Positions 1 to 8,154 of a stretch of 13,808 bases of DNA are shown piece by piece (the stretch's first letter is position 1; each line of letters begins with the position of its first letter). The stretch comes from Isotricha intestinalis. Taxonomy: Eukaryota; Ciliophora; Litostomatea; Vestibuliferida; Isotrichidae. A program made the translations under genes and the position numbers. The notes beneath the pieces are model-generated. The model had not been told where the DNA came from. It did not search any database and saw only the letters and a program-made list of their open reading frames with translations. The stretch is from positions 1 through 13,808 of the forward strand of contig JAJJLU010004385.1 of NCBI GenBank assembly GCA_023807065.1, read 5' to 3'.

Positions 1-294
1 CAAAATTTAAATTTAATGAATTATTTAAATTATTATAAATCAATGATTTCAAATTGAAGAAAAGAATTTAAAAATGAAGTTATGACAATAATATGTGTTG
101 ATTGAAAAGAAATTATTCAAGATCAATATCAGAAAATTATTTTACCTTGTGATAGGGCTTTATGTAATTTTTATGTTGAATCATTTTTAAAAGATAATAA
201 AGAAAAATATCTTTGTCCTTTATGTGAACAAGAATATGAAAAATCTTTAATAAATCTATTGATAAATAATTTAAACAATGAAAAATATTTATAA
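1..294 (+). pseudogene. 3' end of a decayed RING-finger protein gene
   Basis: Frame 1 reads into the window and ends at TAA 292-294. It carries the remains of a C-terminal RING finger: Cys at 94-96, CDRALC at 148-165 and an intact CPLC at 214-225, with spacing that fits a RING. The frame is interrupted by TGA at 55-57 and 103-105. The second TGA sits exactly where the second zinc-ligand Cys (C-x2-C) should be. The His position of the expected C-x-H is Arg (AGG), and the Cys expected after LCNF is Tyr (TAT). So about three of eight ligands are gone and one more codon is nonsense. I read this as a pseudogene of an E3-ligase-like protein. A euplotid TGA=Cys reading would restore one ligand but not the His or the third Cys. 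The 5' part lies outside the window. Confidence 0.6.
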
Positions 295-681
295 AGATAA
301 AAAGATTATATTCTATTATTTAAGGATAGGAATAATGAAAAATCATATTTTCATTATGTATATATTTAATTTTTTTTTTGAGTTTTATAGAAGGTTTGTA
401 TGAAAAAATTTCAATTTCAGAAAAAACTTCATATTCAATAAAAAAAATCCTTTTTAACTTATTGAAAAAGAAAAAAATAAATAGTTTTTTTAAAATTTAA
501 AAATTTAATTTAACTCAAATAATTGGGATTATCTTATTTAAATAGGAAGAAACTAAATTTTTTGATAATATAGATAATAATCCTTCAAAAAGATTTTACA
601 ATCATTAAATTTAATTTAATTATTTTGTTATAAATTTAAATTAATTATATTTTTTAAATAAATTTTTAATTAAACCAAAAT
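295..681. other. Intergenic, no supported gene
   Basis: No recognisable gene. A short open frame on the plus strand (339-500, no start Met) reads IEGLYEKIS... and ends in TAA. A 33-nt GT...AG stretch at 358-390 resembles the introns seen elsewhere, but splicing it does not give a better frame. It could be further debris of the upstream decayed gene. No tRNA or other RNA is visible. Confidence 0.4.
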
Positions 682-1722
682 TTATTTATTTTCAGATTCA
701 TCAAAAAATCTTTCACTTTTATTCAATTCATCATTCATATTTGCAGTAATAAAATTAGTATATTTATCTTCTATTTTTTGTTCAGGGATAACTCTATATA
801 ATATAATTTCTTTCAAAGATGAATTTTTTTTTCCTTCAGAATCAGTAATTACAACAGTCAAATAATAATTAACAAAATAAATATCTTCAATATTTGAATA
901 AGAAGGAGTTAAGTTATAAGGAGATAAAAAAATTCTAATTGGAATTTTTTCTTTTTCAATTAAATCTCCATCTAAAACTTCATAAGATGAAATAGTTTTT
1001 GGATTAAGTTGTTTTTCTTTATCTAATCCTTTAATAGTTTCTCTTTTTACAATTTGTAACATTATTGAACTAATTTTACTAGTTAGTTTTTCTACACTTA
1101 TAACTCCTGGAATTACTCCTTTCATATCTATATGTTGTGATGGAATATCACATATAAATTTATTTTGTTCATCTTCTATGAGAATTCTTAAATTTTTTCT
1201 TTTTTCTCTTAATTCATTTTCTTTTATTGGATTTAAAACTATAAATTCTTTTTCATATTTCATACTTCTTAATTTAGTTTCAATTATAAAAGTGACAAAA
1301 TATTTCACTATAATATTTTCTCCTCTATAAGATTCATATTTTTTTTTAACTTCTTTAAATTCAAATTCATATATTATATTTTCTTCTTTGAAAATACCTG
1401 GTTTTTCTAATTCATATTCTGAATATAAAAATTCTTTTGTTTTAGATTGAATAATATTTTTTTTTTCAATAATAATTCCTTTCAATACTATTTTTATTCC
1501 TTTATGTTCAAAATCTTTTCCATTAATTGTTAATATTACTTTTCCTTTTATATCTTCTTTATCATAAAAAACTGGATAATTTTCTATTTTTTGTTTTGCT
1601 TTTATTTTAAATTGTTTTCTGTTTAAATTTTCTTCAAAACAAATATTAATTTCTGGTTTCAAAAGATTTTGAAAAAAATTAAACTATTCAAAATAGGAAT
1701 ATAAATAATATATTTATACCAT
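682..1722 (-). CDS. VPS26: Retromer subunit VPS26 (one intron, right after the ATG)
   Basis: The arrestin-fold subunit of retromer, which retrieves cargo from endosomes to the Golgi or plasma membrane together with VPS35 and VPS29. The CDS is complement(join(682..1683,1720..1722)): the ATG alone forms the first coding exon, followed by a 36-nt intron. The spliced protein is 334 aa, the normal VPS26 length (about 327). It starts MFNFFQNLLKPEINIC, which matches the MSFxGxxFxPxxEIDI start of known VPS26. Family landmarks in order are FYDKEDIKGKV, FEHKGIKIVLKG, YESYRGENIIVKYF, IKRETIKG and the strong C-terminal block IPIRIFLSPYNLTPSYSNI...VNYYL. It ends TAA. Without the intron the frame can only start at TTG (1660-1662), which cuts off the conserved N-terminus. 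The sequence is fairly divergent, for example at the C-terminal tail, so it may be one of several paralogues. Confidence 0.9.
1684..1719 (-). other. 36-nt spliceosomal intron of VPS26
   Basis: On the minus strand the sequence GTATAAATAT...TTTTGAATAG begins directly after ATG (1720-1722) and ends just before TTT. Removing it joins Met to FNFFQNLLKPE, extending the protein into the conserved VPS26 N-terminus. The intron contains an in-frame TAG, so it must be removed for translation from this ATG. Confidence 0.85.
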
Positions 1723-2181
1723 TTTTTTAATTTTTATTTAAGAATAAAATAACAATTATTCTATAAAATCAAAGGCATAAAAAAAAGATAAAACTCATTC
1801 ATCAATAATTTATTCAATATAAATATATAGATTTGATTAGTTTTTATGAATAATTGTTTTTAAATAATATTTGTATGTTAGAAATCAAAAATAAAAAAAT
1901 GAATTCTAAAATCCTAAATATAAAATATATTTTTTATCTAAATTAAAAAATTTATTTTAATATTTTTCAATAAAAAAAATTAATTCTAGAAGAAAGGATA
2001 AATTACCTACATTCAATTCAAAAATAAAATAATTCACATATTTATAAAGAGAATTTCAAAAAATAATGCTAAAAAATATAAAAAAAATCCTAAAAAATTT
2101 AATAAATAACCCAATAAAAAAAACAAATTTTCAGAAATTAAATAATAAATTTAACAATATCAATAATTATTTAAAGATACT
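1723..2181. other. Intergenic between centrin 3' end and VPS26 5' end
   Basis: 459 nt of A/T runs between two minus-strand genes. It must hold the centrin 3' end and the VPS26 promoter, but I see no open frame of note, no tRNA-like boxes and no repeat above background. Confidence 0.6.
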
Positions 2182-2709
2182 TTAAATTTTCTTAGTCATA
2201 ATAGCATAAAATTCTTCAAAAGAAACTTTACCATCTTTATCGATATCAGCTCTAGTAATCATTTCTTGTAATTCTTCATCACTCATATTTTCATTTAATT
2301 CCTTAGCAACTCTTTTAAGATGTTTCAATTCAATTTTATCAACAGAACCAGCATCATCTCCTAAAAATAAGTCAAAAACTTTTTTAAGATCTTCTCTAGT
2401 ATCTTTATCAGACATTTTAGCAGTCATCATTTCAATAAATTCATCAAAATCAATTGTACCAGAAGCATTTTTATCAATATCATTTATCATGTTTTGCAAA
2501 GTTTGATTTTTTGCATCAATACCTAAATTACTTAATGCTTGTTTTAATTCACTTGTGTCTATTTCTCCACTATGATCTGTGTCAAATAAATCAAAAGCTT
2601 CTTTTATTTCCATTACTTCATCTTCTGTTAATCCATTTTTCACATAACTTTTTGGATTAAATGTTTCTTGCTTTGTTGTTACTTTTTGAGCTTTTTTACC
2701 TCTGTTCAT
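2182..2709 (-). CDS. Centrin (caltractin-like EF-hand protein)
   Basis: A 175-aa centrin, the small calcium-binding protein of basal bodies, centrioles and contractile fibres. A basic 25-residue N-terminal extension precedes [17 protein letters not shown]. Four EF-hands follow: loop 1 at residues 43-54 ([12 protein letters not shown]), loop 2 at 79-90 ([12 protein letters not shown]) and loop 4 at 155-166 ([12 protein letters not shown]) are canonical. Loop 3 (116-127) begins Leu-Gly instead of Asp and is probably unable to bind calcium. The linker [20 protein letters not shown] is a centrin hallmark that separates it from calmodulin. The start is an ATG and the stop a TAA. The presence of centrin suggests an organism with basal bodies or flagella/cilia, though centrins also serve elsewhere. 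Confidence 0.92.
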   Translation of the reverse strand: MNRGKKAQKVTTKQETFNPKSYVKNGLTEDEVMEIKEAFDLFDTDHSGEIDTSELKQALSNLGIDAKNQTLQNMINDIDKNASGTIDFDEFIEMMTAKMSDKDTREDLKKVFDLFLGDDAGSVDKIELKHLKRVAKELNENMSDEELQEMITRADIDKDGKVSFEEFYAIMTKKI

Positions 2710-2903
2710 TTGTTTTTTTTTTATTTATAATTATTTTTTATTTTGTTTGATTTAAATTTTTTTTAAAGGAAGTTTTATTTTTTTTTTTTATAAATTTATT
2801 TTTACTTTTATTTTGCATAAATTAAATTTTTTTATTTTATTTTATAATTAAAAATTCGAATATAAATACTATTGAATCTAATTATATATTTTTTATCAAT
2901 GAA

Positions 2904-4409
2904 TTAGGTTTTAAATTGTTTAATAGATTTTAATAGATTGGTTAATAAAGTTGTTTTTATTTTTAATCTAGCATTAAGAAGTAAATAATGTTTATTTAAA
3001 AATCCTATTTTTTCCTTTGACATTCCAATATGTTCTAATATATCTCTGACAATAAAAACAAACATTGATGTAGTTTCATCAATTGTTTTATAATATTGAG
3101 GATCAGTTTTTGATAAATTATTATATGAAATATCATATAAATTTGACATAGTTAATTCTGAAAAAATATTATTTTCTATTTCATTTTGAATAAAATTCCC
3201 TAAAGGAACATTTTTATCTCTTTCATTAAAATGTTTACAAATATTTTCCCAAACTTCTTTATTACTTTTATTATAATAATTATTATTTATAGCACATAGA
3301 TAAATTTTATAAGGTAAAATAATATCATTTAAAATTGAATCTCCTTTATTTTCATCTAAAAATATTTCATCTGATGTAGGCGAATTTAAATATTCAATTA
3401 CTCGTTGAGAATTATTATTTAATTTAAAAGGTTTATTTACTTCATTAAAATCAATTTCTTTTTTTTTATTTTCTATTAAATTTTTAATTTCCTCATTAAT
3501 AATTTTTATTTCAGTTTCTAATCTATTTTTTAATATAATTATCGAATTAATTCTAAAGGAAGAATTTACATTTAATAAAATTTTTAAATTATCAATATTT
3601 AAAAAAGAAAGAATTCTTTGATAGTTAAATTTATCTTTTTCTTTTTTTAGAATTTTATTTTGATTTTTTCCTAAATCAAGACAATTAAATTTAATATCTT
3701 TTAATAATTCATCATTAGCTAATTTTTTTTCTAAAGTGAAAGTTCCTAAAATATTAGAAACTTCACTTTGATGATAATGTAAGTTTGATAACTTCCGTAT
3801 TTCATCAATATTTTGAATTATACTAGTTTCAGTATTATTTAAATCATTATTTTCTTTTATTTCTTTATTTTCTTTATTTTCTTTATTATCTTTATTTTCT
3901 TTTTTGTTTGTTTTATTTTTATGAATTGTTGGTTTTTGAGTTTTGAATTTTTTTTTTTGACGATATAATTCAGGAGTTAATGATTTAAGTATTTCAGTAG
4001 TTTTTTTCTTTTTAATCTCAACTGAAATATCTAATTTATTTTCTTTTTCTTTTTTTAAATGTAAAGTATTTTTTTTTTTATAAACAAAAGAATTTTCTAA
4101 ATCTTGTTTAATTGGAATTTTTTTTTTTGGACTTGGAGTTTTTATTCTGTAATGTTTTTTATCTTGTTTTTTAATTGGTGTTTTTTCATTAATATTTGAT
4201 TTATTTTCTTTTGATTTATTCTCATTTTCTTCATTTGATTTAAGAAAATTTTTTGAAAAAAAATTTAAAATTTCTTTTGAATCACTTTTTAAAAAATTTA
4301 AAGTATTAATTTCATTGTTATTCTTTTTTTCTAATTTTTCCAATCTTTCTCCTAATAATTTATTCAATAAAACACTTAAATTTATTTTTTCAGAAATATT
4401 TTTTATCAT
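2904..4409 (-). CDS. Uncharacterised 501-aa Lys/Asn-rich protein, weak F-box-like segment
   Basis: No family recognised with confidence. The N-terminal half (residues 1-200) is basic and low-complexity, with a short coiled-coil-like stretch (17-33), a TPSPKKK site near 91-97 that looks like a proline-directed phosphorylation site, and a KENK/NKENKE repeat at 170-187. The C-terminal part looks folded. Residues 262-300 (YQRILSFLNIDNLKILLNVN...) have the spacing of an F-box, followed by a charged helix (298-320). The region 365-495 is hydrophobic and helical, with EVWENICKHFNERDKNVPLG and a final helical segment. It has an ATG start and TAA stop, with no introns seen. It is divergent to the gene at 4473, with only 63 nt between the starts. 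An F-box adaptor role is a guess. Confidence 0.7.
   Translation of the reverse strand: MIKNISEKINLSVLLNKLLGERLEKLEKKNNNEINTLNFLKSDSKEILNFFSKNFLKSNEENENKSKENKSNINEKTPIKKQDKKHYRIKTPSPKKKIPIKQDLENSFVYKKKNTLHLKKEKENKLDISVEIKKKKTTEILKSLTPELYRQKKKFKTQKPTIHKNKTNKKENKDNKENKENKEIKENNDLNNTETSIIQNIDEIRKLSNLHYHQSEVSNILGTFTLEKKLANDELLKDIKFNCLDLGKNQNKILKKEKDKFNYQRILSFLNIDNLKILLNVNSSFRINSIIILKNRLETEIKIINEEIKNLIENKKKEIDFNEVNKPFKLNNNSQRVIEYLNSPTSDEIFLDENKGDSILNDIILPYKIYLCAINNNYYNKSNKEVWENICKHFNERDKNVPLGNFIQNEIENNIFSELTMSNLYDISYNNLSKTDPQYYKTIDETTSMFVFIVRDILEHIGMSKEKIGFLNKHYLLLNARLKIKTTLLTNLLKSIKQFKT
3850..3905 (-). repeat. Low-complexity repeat encoding KENK/NKE units
   Basis: Imperfect TTTATTTTC-type repeats on the plus strand encode the run of Lys-Glu-Asn units at residues about 170-187 of the 501-aa protein. 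Likely slippage-prone. Confidence 0.6.
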
Positions 4410-4472
4410 ATTTCTTAAAAAATATATTTAAAAAAATTTTTTTAGAATTGGATAAAAAGAATAAAAAAATAA
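4410..4472. promoter_or_regulatory. 63-nt divergent intergenic region, inferred bidirectional promoter
   Basis: The start codons of two divergent genes are separated by only 63 nt of A/T tracts, so both 5' UTRs and core promoters must be packed here or overlap the genes. No motif is recognised. The promoter role is inferred from gene orientation alone. Confidence 0.35.
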
Positions 4473-5095
4473 ATGGAATGGGATAAATATTCTTCAGATG
4501 AATCAATAAGTGATAATGAATATGATATAAAGTCTCAAATGCTTAAAGAAGCAAAAGAAATAATTTTTTTAAGAAAATATTCTTCATTTCCATTAACAGT
4601 ATTATAATATTATTTAATTTTATTAAAAAAAAATAGAAAGATGAATTAAAAAAAATAATTACTGATTGCGAATTTGATGATGAAACAATTAAAAAAAAAC
4701 TAAAAGAAATAACAAAAAATATTTACGAAGATAAAAAACAAAATATTAAAAGAATTGAATCAAACGAATTTAAAACTGATATTGATGATGATATAACAAC
4801 AGTATCTCAAAATTCAATAAATGATTTAAAATATAAAGAAAATAGTGATTTAAAATTTGATGATTTTAATGAAAGAAAAAATTATAGACGTAATTATTAT
4901 ATAAATGACTATAAAACTTATTATAGAAATCCAAGAAAAATTTCATCGAATTTTAATAACGGAGAAATTGCTTCTAAGTTATTTCCCGGTATTTTTAATT
5001 ATGTAAATATAAATAATTCTTCATTAAATGATTTTGATAAATTTAGTAAATTTAATAAATATCATAGGTTCAATAGATATTATTCATCATCTTAA
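4473..5095 (+). CDS. Uncharacterised 194-aa acidic/Asn-rich protein, one 38-nt intron
   Basis: A spliced gene: join(4473..4598,4637..5095). Exon 1 encodes 42 residues (MEWDKYSSDESISDNEYD...). The unspliced frame hits TAA inside the intron (4602-4604), and exon 2 lacks an early ATG. Splicing in phase 0 gives a continuous frame to TAA 5093-5095. The protein is acidic at the N-terminus, has a charged helical middle (KDELKKIITDCEFDDETIKKK), then a Tyr/Asn/Arg-rich part (RRNYYINDYKTYYRNPRK) and a short GEIASKLFPGIFNYV segment. No membrane segments, signal peptide or known domain are seen. The gene is divergent to 2904-4409 and convergent with 5249-6523. The function is unknown. The gene model is supported by intron ends identical in type to those of VPS26. 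Confidence 0.75.
4599..4636 (+). other. 38-nt spliceosomal intron
   Basis: GTATTATAAT...AAAAAATAG lies between an ACA codon and AAA, and contains TAA in the exon-1 frame. Its removal joins two open exons in frame. The ends (GTAT...ATAG) and length match the VPS26 intron. Confidence 0.8.
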
Positions 5096-5248
5096 ATATC
5101 AAAGTTAGGTTTTTAATGAAAATAATATGAAATAGCATTTTGTTCAATGTTTATATAGTTGAGTTAATTTATTATATTGAAAAATTATTTTAAAGGGAGT
5201 TTTTAAAAAATCAAATTATATAAAATATTTATTTATAAAAAACCTATT

Positions 5249-6523
5249 TTAATTACTTTTAATAAAAGGTTTACTACACAAATCTTTATACATATGATGA
5301 ATATTAAAATAACTTTCACATAAATTATTTTTTTTTTTAAAAATATCATTTGATTCATTAAATGTTTTAACATATTCTTTATTAATATTAGGTGCATAAA
5401 TTCTAGTTAAGTCATTGTATTCAGAAAATACTTTTTGTTTATGAAAATCATTATTATTTACTTTTTCTGAAATTTCTTCTTTTGACAAACTTTTTGTTGA
5501 TGGATTAAGAATATTATAATTTTTAGAAGAATGATTTAATAATGTTGGTTTTATATTTTTTAAGTCCCATTCACTTTTTGATTCAAAATTTGAATTAAAT
5601 GTTATTTTATTTTTATTAAATAAATATTTTTCACCACTTTTATTTATTGAAGTTTTATCATTCTTAATATTAAATATATCACTGTTTTGAAAATTAGGAT
5701 AATTTGAAACTTTTTTTGAAAAGTCATCTTCTGTTTTTTTTGTAGTTTTCTGAAAAAAAATATCTGTTTCTACAAATTTTTCTCTTATTTCTTTTTGACT
5801 AAAATTTTTTATTAAATGAGGAATATTTGAATTTTGAGTTTTATTTATTAATTCTGGATTTTTAACTAATAATTCATAAGTTGAATAATTTTTAGGTAAA
5901 TATTTATCTTTTCTAATTTTCATTTGAAATTTTTTGGGGTTTTGATTTGAATTAGATGTTAACATTTTTGAAGGTTTTTTAAAAATATTAAATTTAGATT
6001 TGTTATTCATACTTTTTATGTTTAATTTATATTCACTTAAATTCATGGAAGGATTTCTTTTTTCTATATCATTTTTTTTTATTTTTTCTTCATTTGAATT
6101 ATGAATATTTATTTTTAAATTAGTTTTATATTCTCTTTCAGAATTTGATTTTTCATTATAGTATTTATTTGATTTTTCTTTTATTTTATTTATTAAATCC
6201 TTCCCATAAGACCATCCTTTTTTATAATTTATTAAAATTTTTTTATTCATTTCTTCTTCAGTAAATCTCTTATATTGAATAGGCAATGAAGTACCTTTTG
6301 AATTCGTGATTTTATCATTTATATCTATTAAGGAGAATAATTTAGGATAATTATTGTATGTTATATTTTCTTTGTTTGATTGATTGTAAATATAAGAACT
6401 TGATTTACGAATAATTTTTTTTGTTAAATTTGTCTTTGATTTAGAAACTTTACTTGATGTTTTTAAAAAAAGTTTTAAATTATTTGAAATAGTATAATTT
6501 GTTTTTTGGGTATTTATATTCAT
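5249..6523 (-). CDS. Uncharacterised 424-aa basic Asn/Lys/Ser-rich protein
   Basis: No family recognised. The ATG at 6521-6523 is chosen as start (MNINTQKTNYTISNN). The frame stays open upstream to about 6604 but has no earlier ATG there. The whole protein is low in hydrophobics, rich in Asn, Lys and Ser, and probably largely disordered. Scattered blocks look more constrained: SLPIQYKRFTEEEMNKK followed by KKGWSYGKDLINKIKEKS (around residues 80-115), KFQMKIRKDKYLPKNYSTYE, and FNESNDIFKKKNNLCESYF near the end. There is no signal peptide, membrane segment or zinc site. It ends TAA and is convergent with the spliced gene at 4473-5095 and divergent to the kinase-DapF gene. Such composition is common for cytoskeletal or scaffold proteins, but nothing here proves a role. 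Confidence 0.65.
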   Translation of the reverse strand: MNINTQKTNYTISNNLKLFLKTSSKVSKSKTNLTKKIIRKSSSYIYNQSNKENITYNNYPKLFSLIDINDKITNSKGTSLPIQYKRFTEEEMNKKILINYKKGWSYGKDLINKIKEKSNKYYNEKSNSEREYKTNLKINIHNSNEEKIKKNDIEKRNPSMNLSEYKLNIKSMNNKSKFNIFKKPSKMLTSNSNQNPKKFQMKIRKDKYLPKNYSTYELLVKNPELINKTQNSNIPHLIKNFSQKEIREKFVETDIFFQKTTKKTEDDFSKKVSNYPNFQNSDIFNIKNDKTSINKSGEKYLFNKNKITFNSNFESKSEWDLKNIKPTLLNHSSKNYNILNPSTKSLSKEEISEKVNNNDFHKQKVFSEYNDLTRIYAPNINKEYVKTFNESNDIFKKKNNLCESYFNIHHMYKDLCSKPFIKSN

Positions 6524-6630
6524 TTTCTTTAATTGAAAAATATATTTATATTTTATTATATTTTTAAAAAATAATTTACAATAATGAATTTTTTGAAAAT
6601 TCACTTTTTTTAATTCTTACATTTTAAAAA
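6524..6630. promoter_or_regulatory. 107-nt divergent intergenic region, inferred bidirectional promoter
   Basis: Separates the ATGs of the 424-aa gene (-) and the kinase-DapF gene (+). A/T-rich with no motif recognised. The promoter role is inferred from gene arrangement only. Confidence 0.35.
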
Positions 6631-8154
6631 ATGGAATTGAAATCACAAAAAATGAATTATTTAACTAAGAAAATAATCTCTTCCAATAACTATTCAACGG
6701 TTTATAAAGCAATAAACAATGATACAGGTGAAACAGTTGTTATTAAAAAAATTGATAAAGGTAAATATGAACAATTGTTTAAAAAAAAATTCAATGAAAT
6801 AAAAATTACTGAATCAGAAAATAGAGTGAAAATAATTGAAACTATAAATCATAATGATTATTATTATATAATAATGAAATATTATATTAATCTTGAAGAT
6901 TATATAGATTCTAAAGAATTTCCATTAAACAAAAATGAAATAAAACAAATATTAATCCAAATAAATTCATATTTAAAACAAGAAAATCAAAATCTTATAT
7001 TAAAAATGTCAAAAATTTTTATATCATTTCAAGACAATAAAGAATTTATAATCAAAATATCAGATTTTGGATTAAATGAAAAAAGAGAAGAAGATTCAAT
7101 CACAACAGACATTCAAAATAGTTTAATATTTAAATCTTTAGAATATTTAGAAGAAAACAAAACAGAAGAAAATAGTATTTGGAGTTTAGGAATTATCCTT
7201 TATTATATGTGCTTTAAGGAATATCCTTTTAACGCAAATAATGAATTTAAATTAGTAAAAGAAATAAAAAGAAAAAAGTTAAAAAAACCTAAAAATAGTA
7301 AATTAGCAGATTTATTGGAAAAAATGTTAGAAAAATCTCCTGAGAGAAGAATATCTTTAGAAGATTATTTTGACCATTCTTTTTTTAAAATCAAAAAGAA
7401 AAAAATTCCCTTTATAAAAATGAATTCATTTGGTAATGATTGTGCAATATTTGATTTTATTAATGATAATAATGATTTTTACTTTTCAAAAAGTGATATC
7501 ATAATCAAATCAGATAGAAATTTCGGTATTGGATGTGAAAAATTAATAACTTTATATAAATCAAATACAATAAATGAAAATGAAGATGAAATAAATATCT
7601 CAGCAAAAATTTATATCATAAATGGAAATGAACTTTTGAACAATTTAAATGGAATAAGATGTATTGCAGGTTACATTAAAAATAAATATAAAAAAAAAAA
7701 TGTTAATATAGAAATAAACAATCAAATCATAAAAATTAGTTTAGAAGATGATGAAAGAAAAAATTATATAAAAATTAATATGGGAATACCAATAGTAAAG
7801 GGTAATATTGTTAAATTAGGAGATTCATATAAAATTGTATCAGTTCAAAATTTTGACAATATAAAAAAAGACACAATGTATAATATAAATTATATTCAAA
7901 TCATTTCAAAAAATCATATTTTTGTTAAATGTTTAGAGAAATGTAGTGGAGAAATTTTATCTTCTGAAGTAGGTTCTTGTGCTTCAGTTGCTTGGGGAAT
8001 TGAAAATAAAATTCTTATAAATGAAGTTAAAGTTTATTCAAGAGGATCTAATATTTTCAATTCATTTGATAAAGTATATTGGGAAGGAAATGGTCATCCT
8101 ATTTTTATTACTGGAAATTATGAATTTGTTTATAATGGTTTTATTGAAATTTAA
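6631..8154 (+). CDS. Pseudokinase-DapF (diaminopimelate epimerase-like) fusion protein
   Basis: 507 aa, two domains. Residues 10-253 are a protein kinase fold: VVIK Lys39 and DFG 145-147 are kept, as are IWSLGIILYY and SPERRIS-LEDYFDHSFF. The glycine loop is SSNNYSTV, and the HRDLKPSN loop is ILKMSKIF, so the catalytic Asp (Leu124), Lys (Met126) and Asn (Ile129) are lost. Residues 259-507 are DapF: FIKMNSFGND (259-270), SDRNFGIGCEKLI (294-306), NGIRC (340-344), NMGIP (383-387), and ECSGE-like EKCSGE...GSCASVAWGI (436-457), then GNGHPIFITG and YNGFIEI. Bacterial DapF racemises diaminopimelate with two thiols. Both are replaced here: CGNG reads NLNG (Asn338), ACGSGAC reads SSEVGSC (Ser445). Asn269, Asn407, Asn418 and Glu436 of the substrate site appear kept. 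About 20 residues are missing before residue 418. One uninterrupted frame with native composition argues against a chimera. The role may be ligand sensing or scaffolding (inference). Met8 is an alternative start. Confidence 0.85.
   Translation: MELKSQKMNYLTKKIISSNNYSTVYKAINNDTGETVVIKKIDKGKYEQLFKKKFNEIKITESENRVKIIETINHNDYYYIIMKYYINLEDYIDSKEFPLNKNEIKQILIQINSYLKQENQNLILKMSKIFISFQDNKEFIIKISDFGLNEKREEDSITTDIQNSLIFKSLEYLEENKTEENSIWSLGIILYYMCFKEYPFNANNEFKLVKEIKRKKLKKPKNSKLADLLEKMLEKSPERRISLEDYFDHSFFKIKKKKIPFIKMNSFGNDCAIFDFINDNNDFYFSKSDIIIKSDRNFGIGCEKLITLYKSNTINENEDEINISAKIYIINGNELLNNLNGIRCIAGYIKNKYKKKNVNIEINNQIIKISLEDDERKNYIKINMGIPIVKGNIVKLGDSYKIVSVQNFDNIKKDTMYNINYIQIISKNHIFVKCLEKCSGEILSSEVGSCASVAWGIENKILINEVKVYSRGSNIFNSFDKVYWEGNGHPIFITGNYEFVYNGFIEI

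Noticed and set aside
1..294. Reassigned TGA (Cys or Trp) to keep the RING gene alive
   Set aside because: TGG and TGT/TGC are used normally, complete genes contain no internal TGA, the FHA gene ends in TGA, and two other zinc ligands are lost without any stop codon.
358..390. Candidate 33-nt GT...AG intron
   Set aside because: Splicing it in any frame does not produce a longer open frame or a recognisable protein.
2454..2660. Open frame on the plus strand
   Set aside because: Antisense to the centrin gene, rich in Leu/Phe/His from reversed coding sequence, with no known motif.
6524..6604. GTG start and 27-residue N-terminal extension of the basic 424-aa protein
   Set aside because: No ATG in the extension and the region serves as the divergent intergenic spacer; the ATG at 6523 is the simpler start.
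7399..8151. Domain as a PhzF-family isomerase instead of DapF
   Set aside because: PhzF shares the fold, but the opening IKM-x-FGND, NGIRC, SGE...GSCASVA and closing GHP...TG...YNGFI blocks follow DapF directly.
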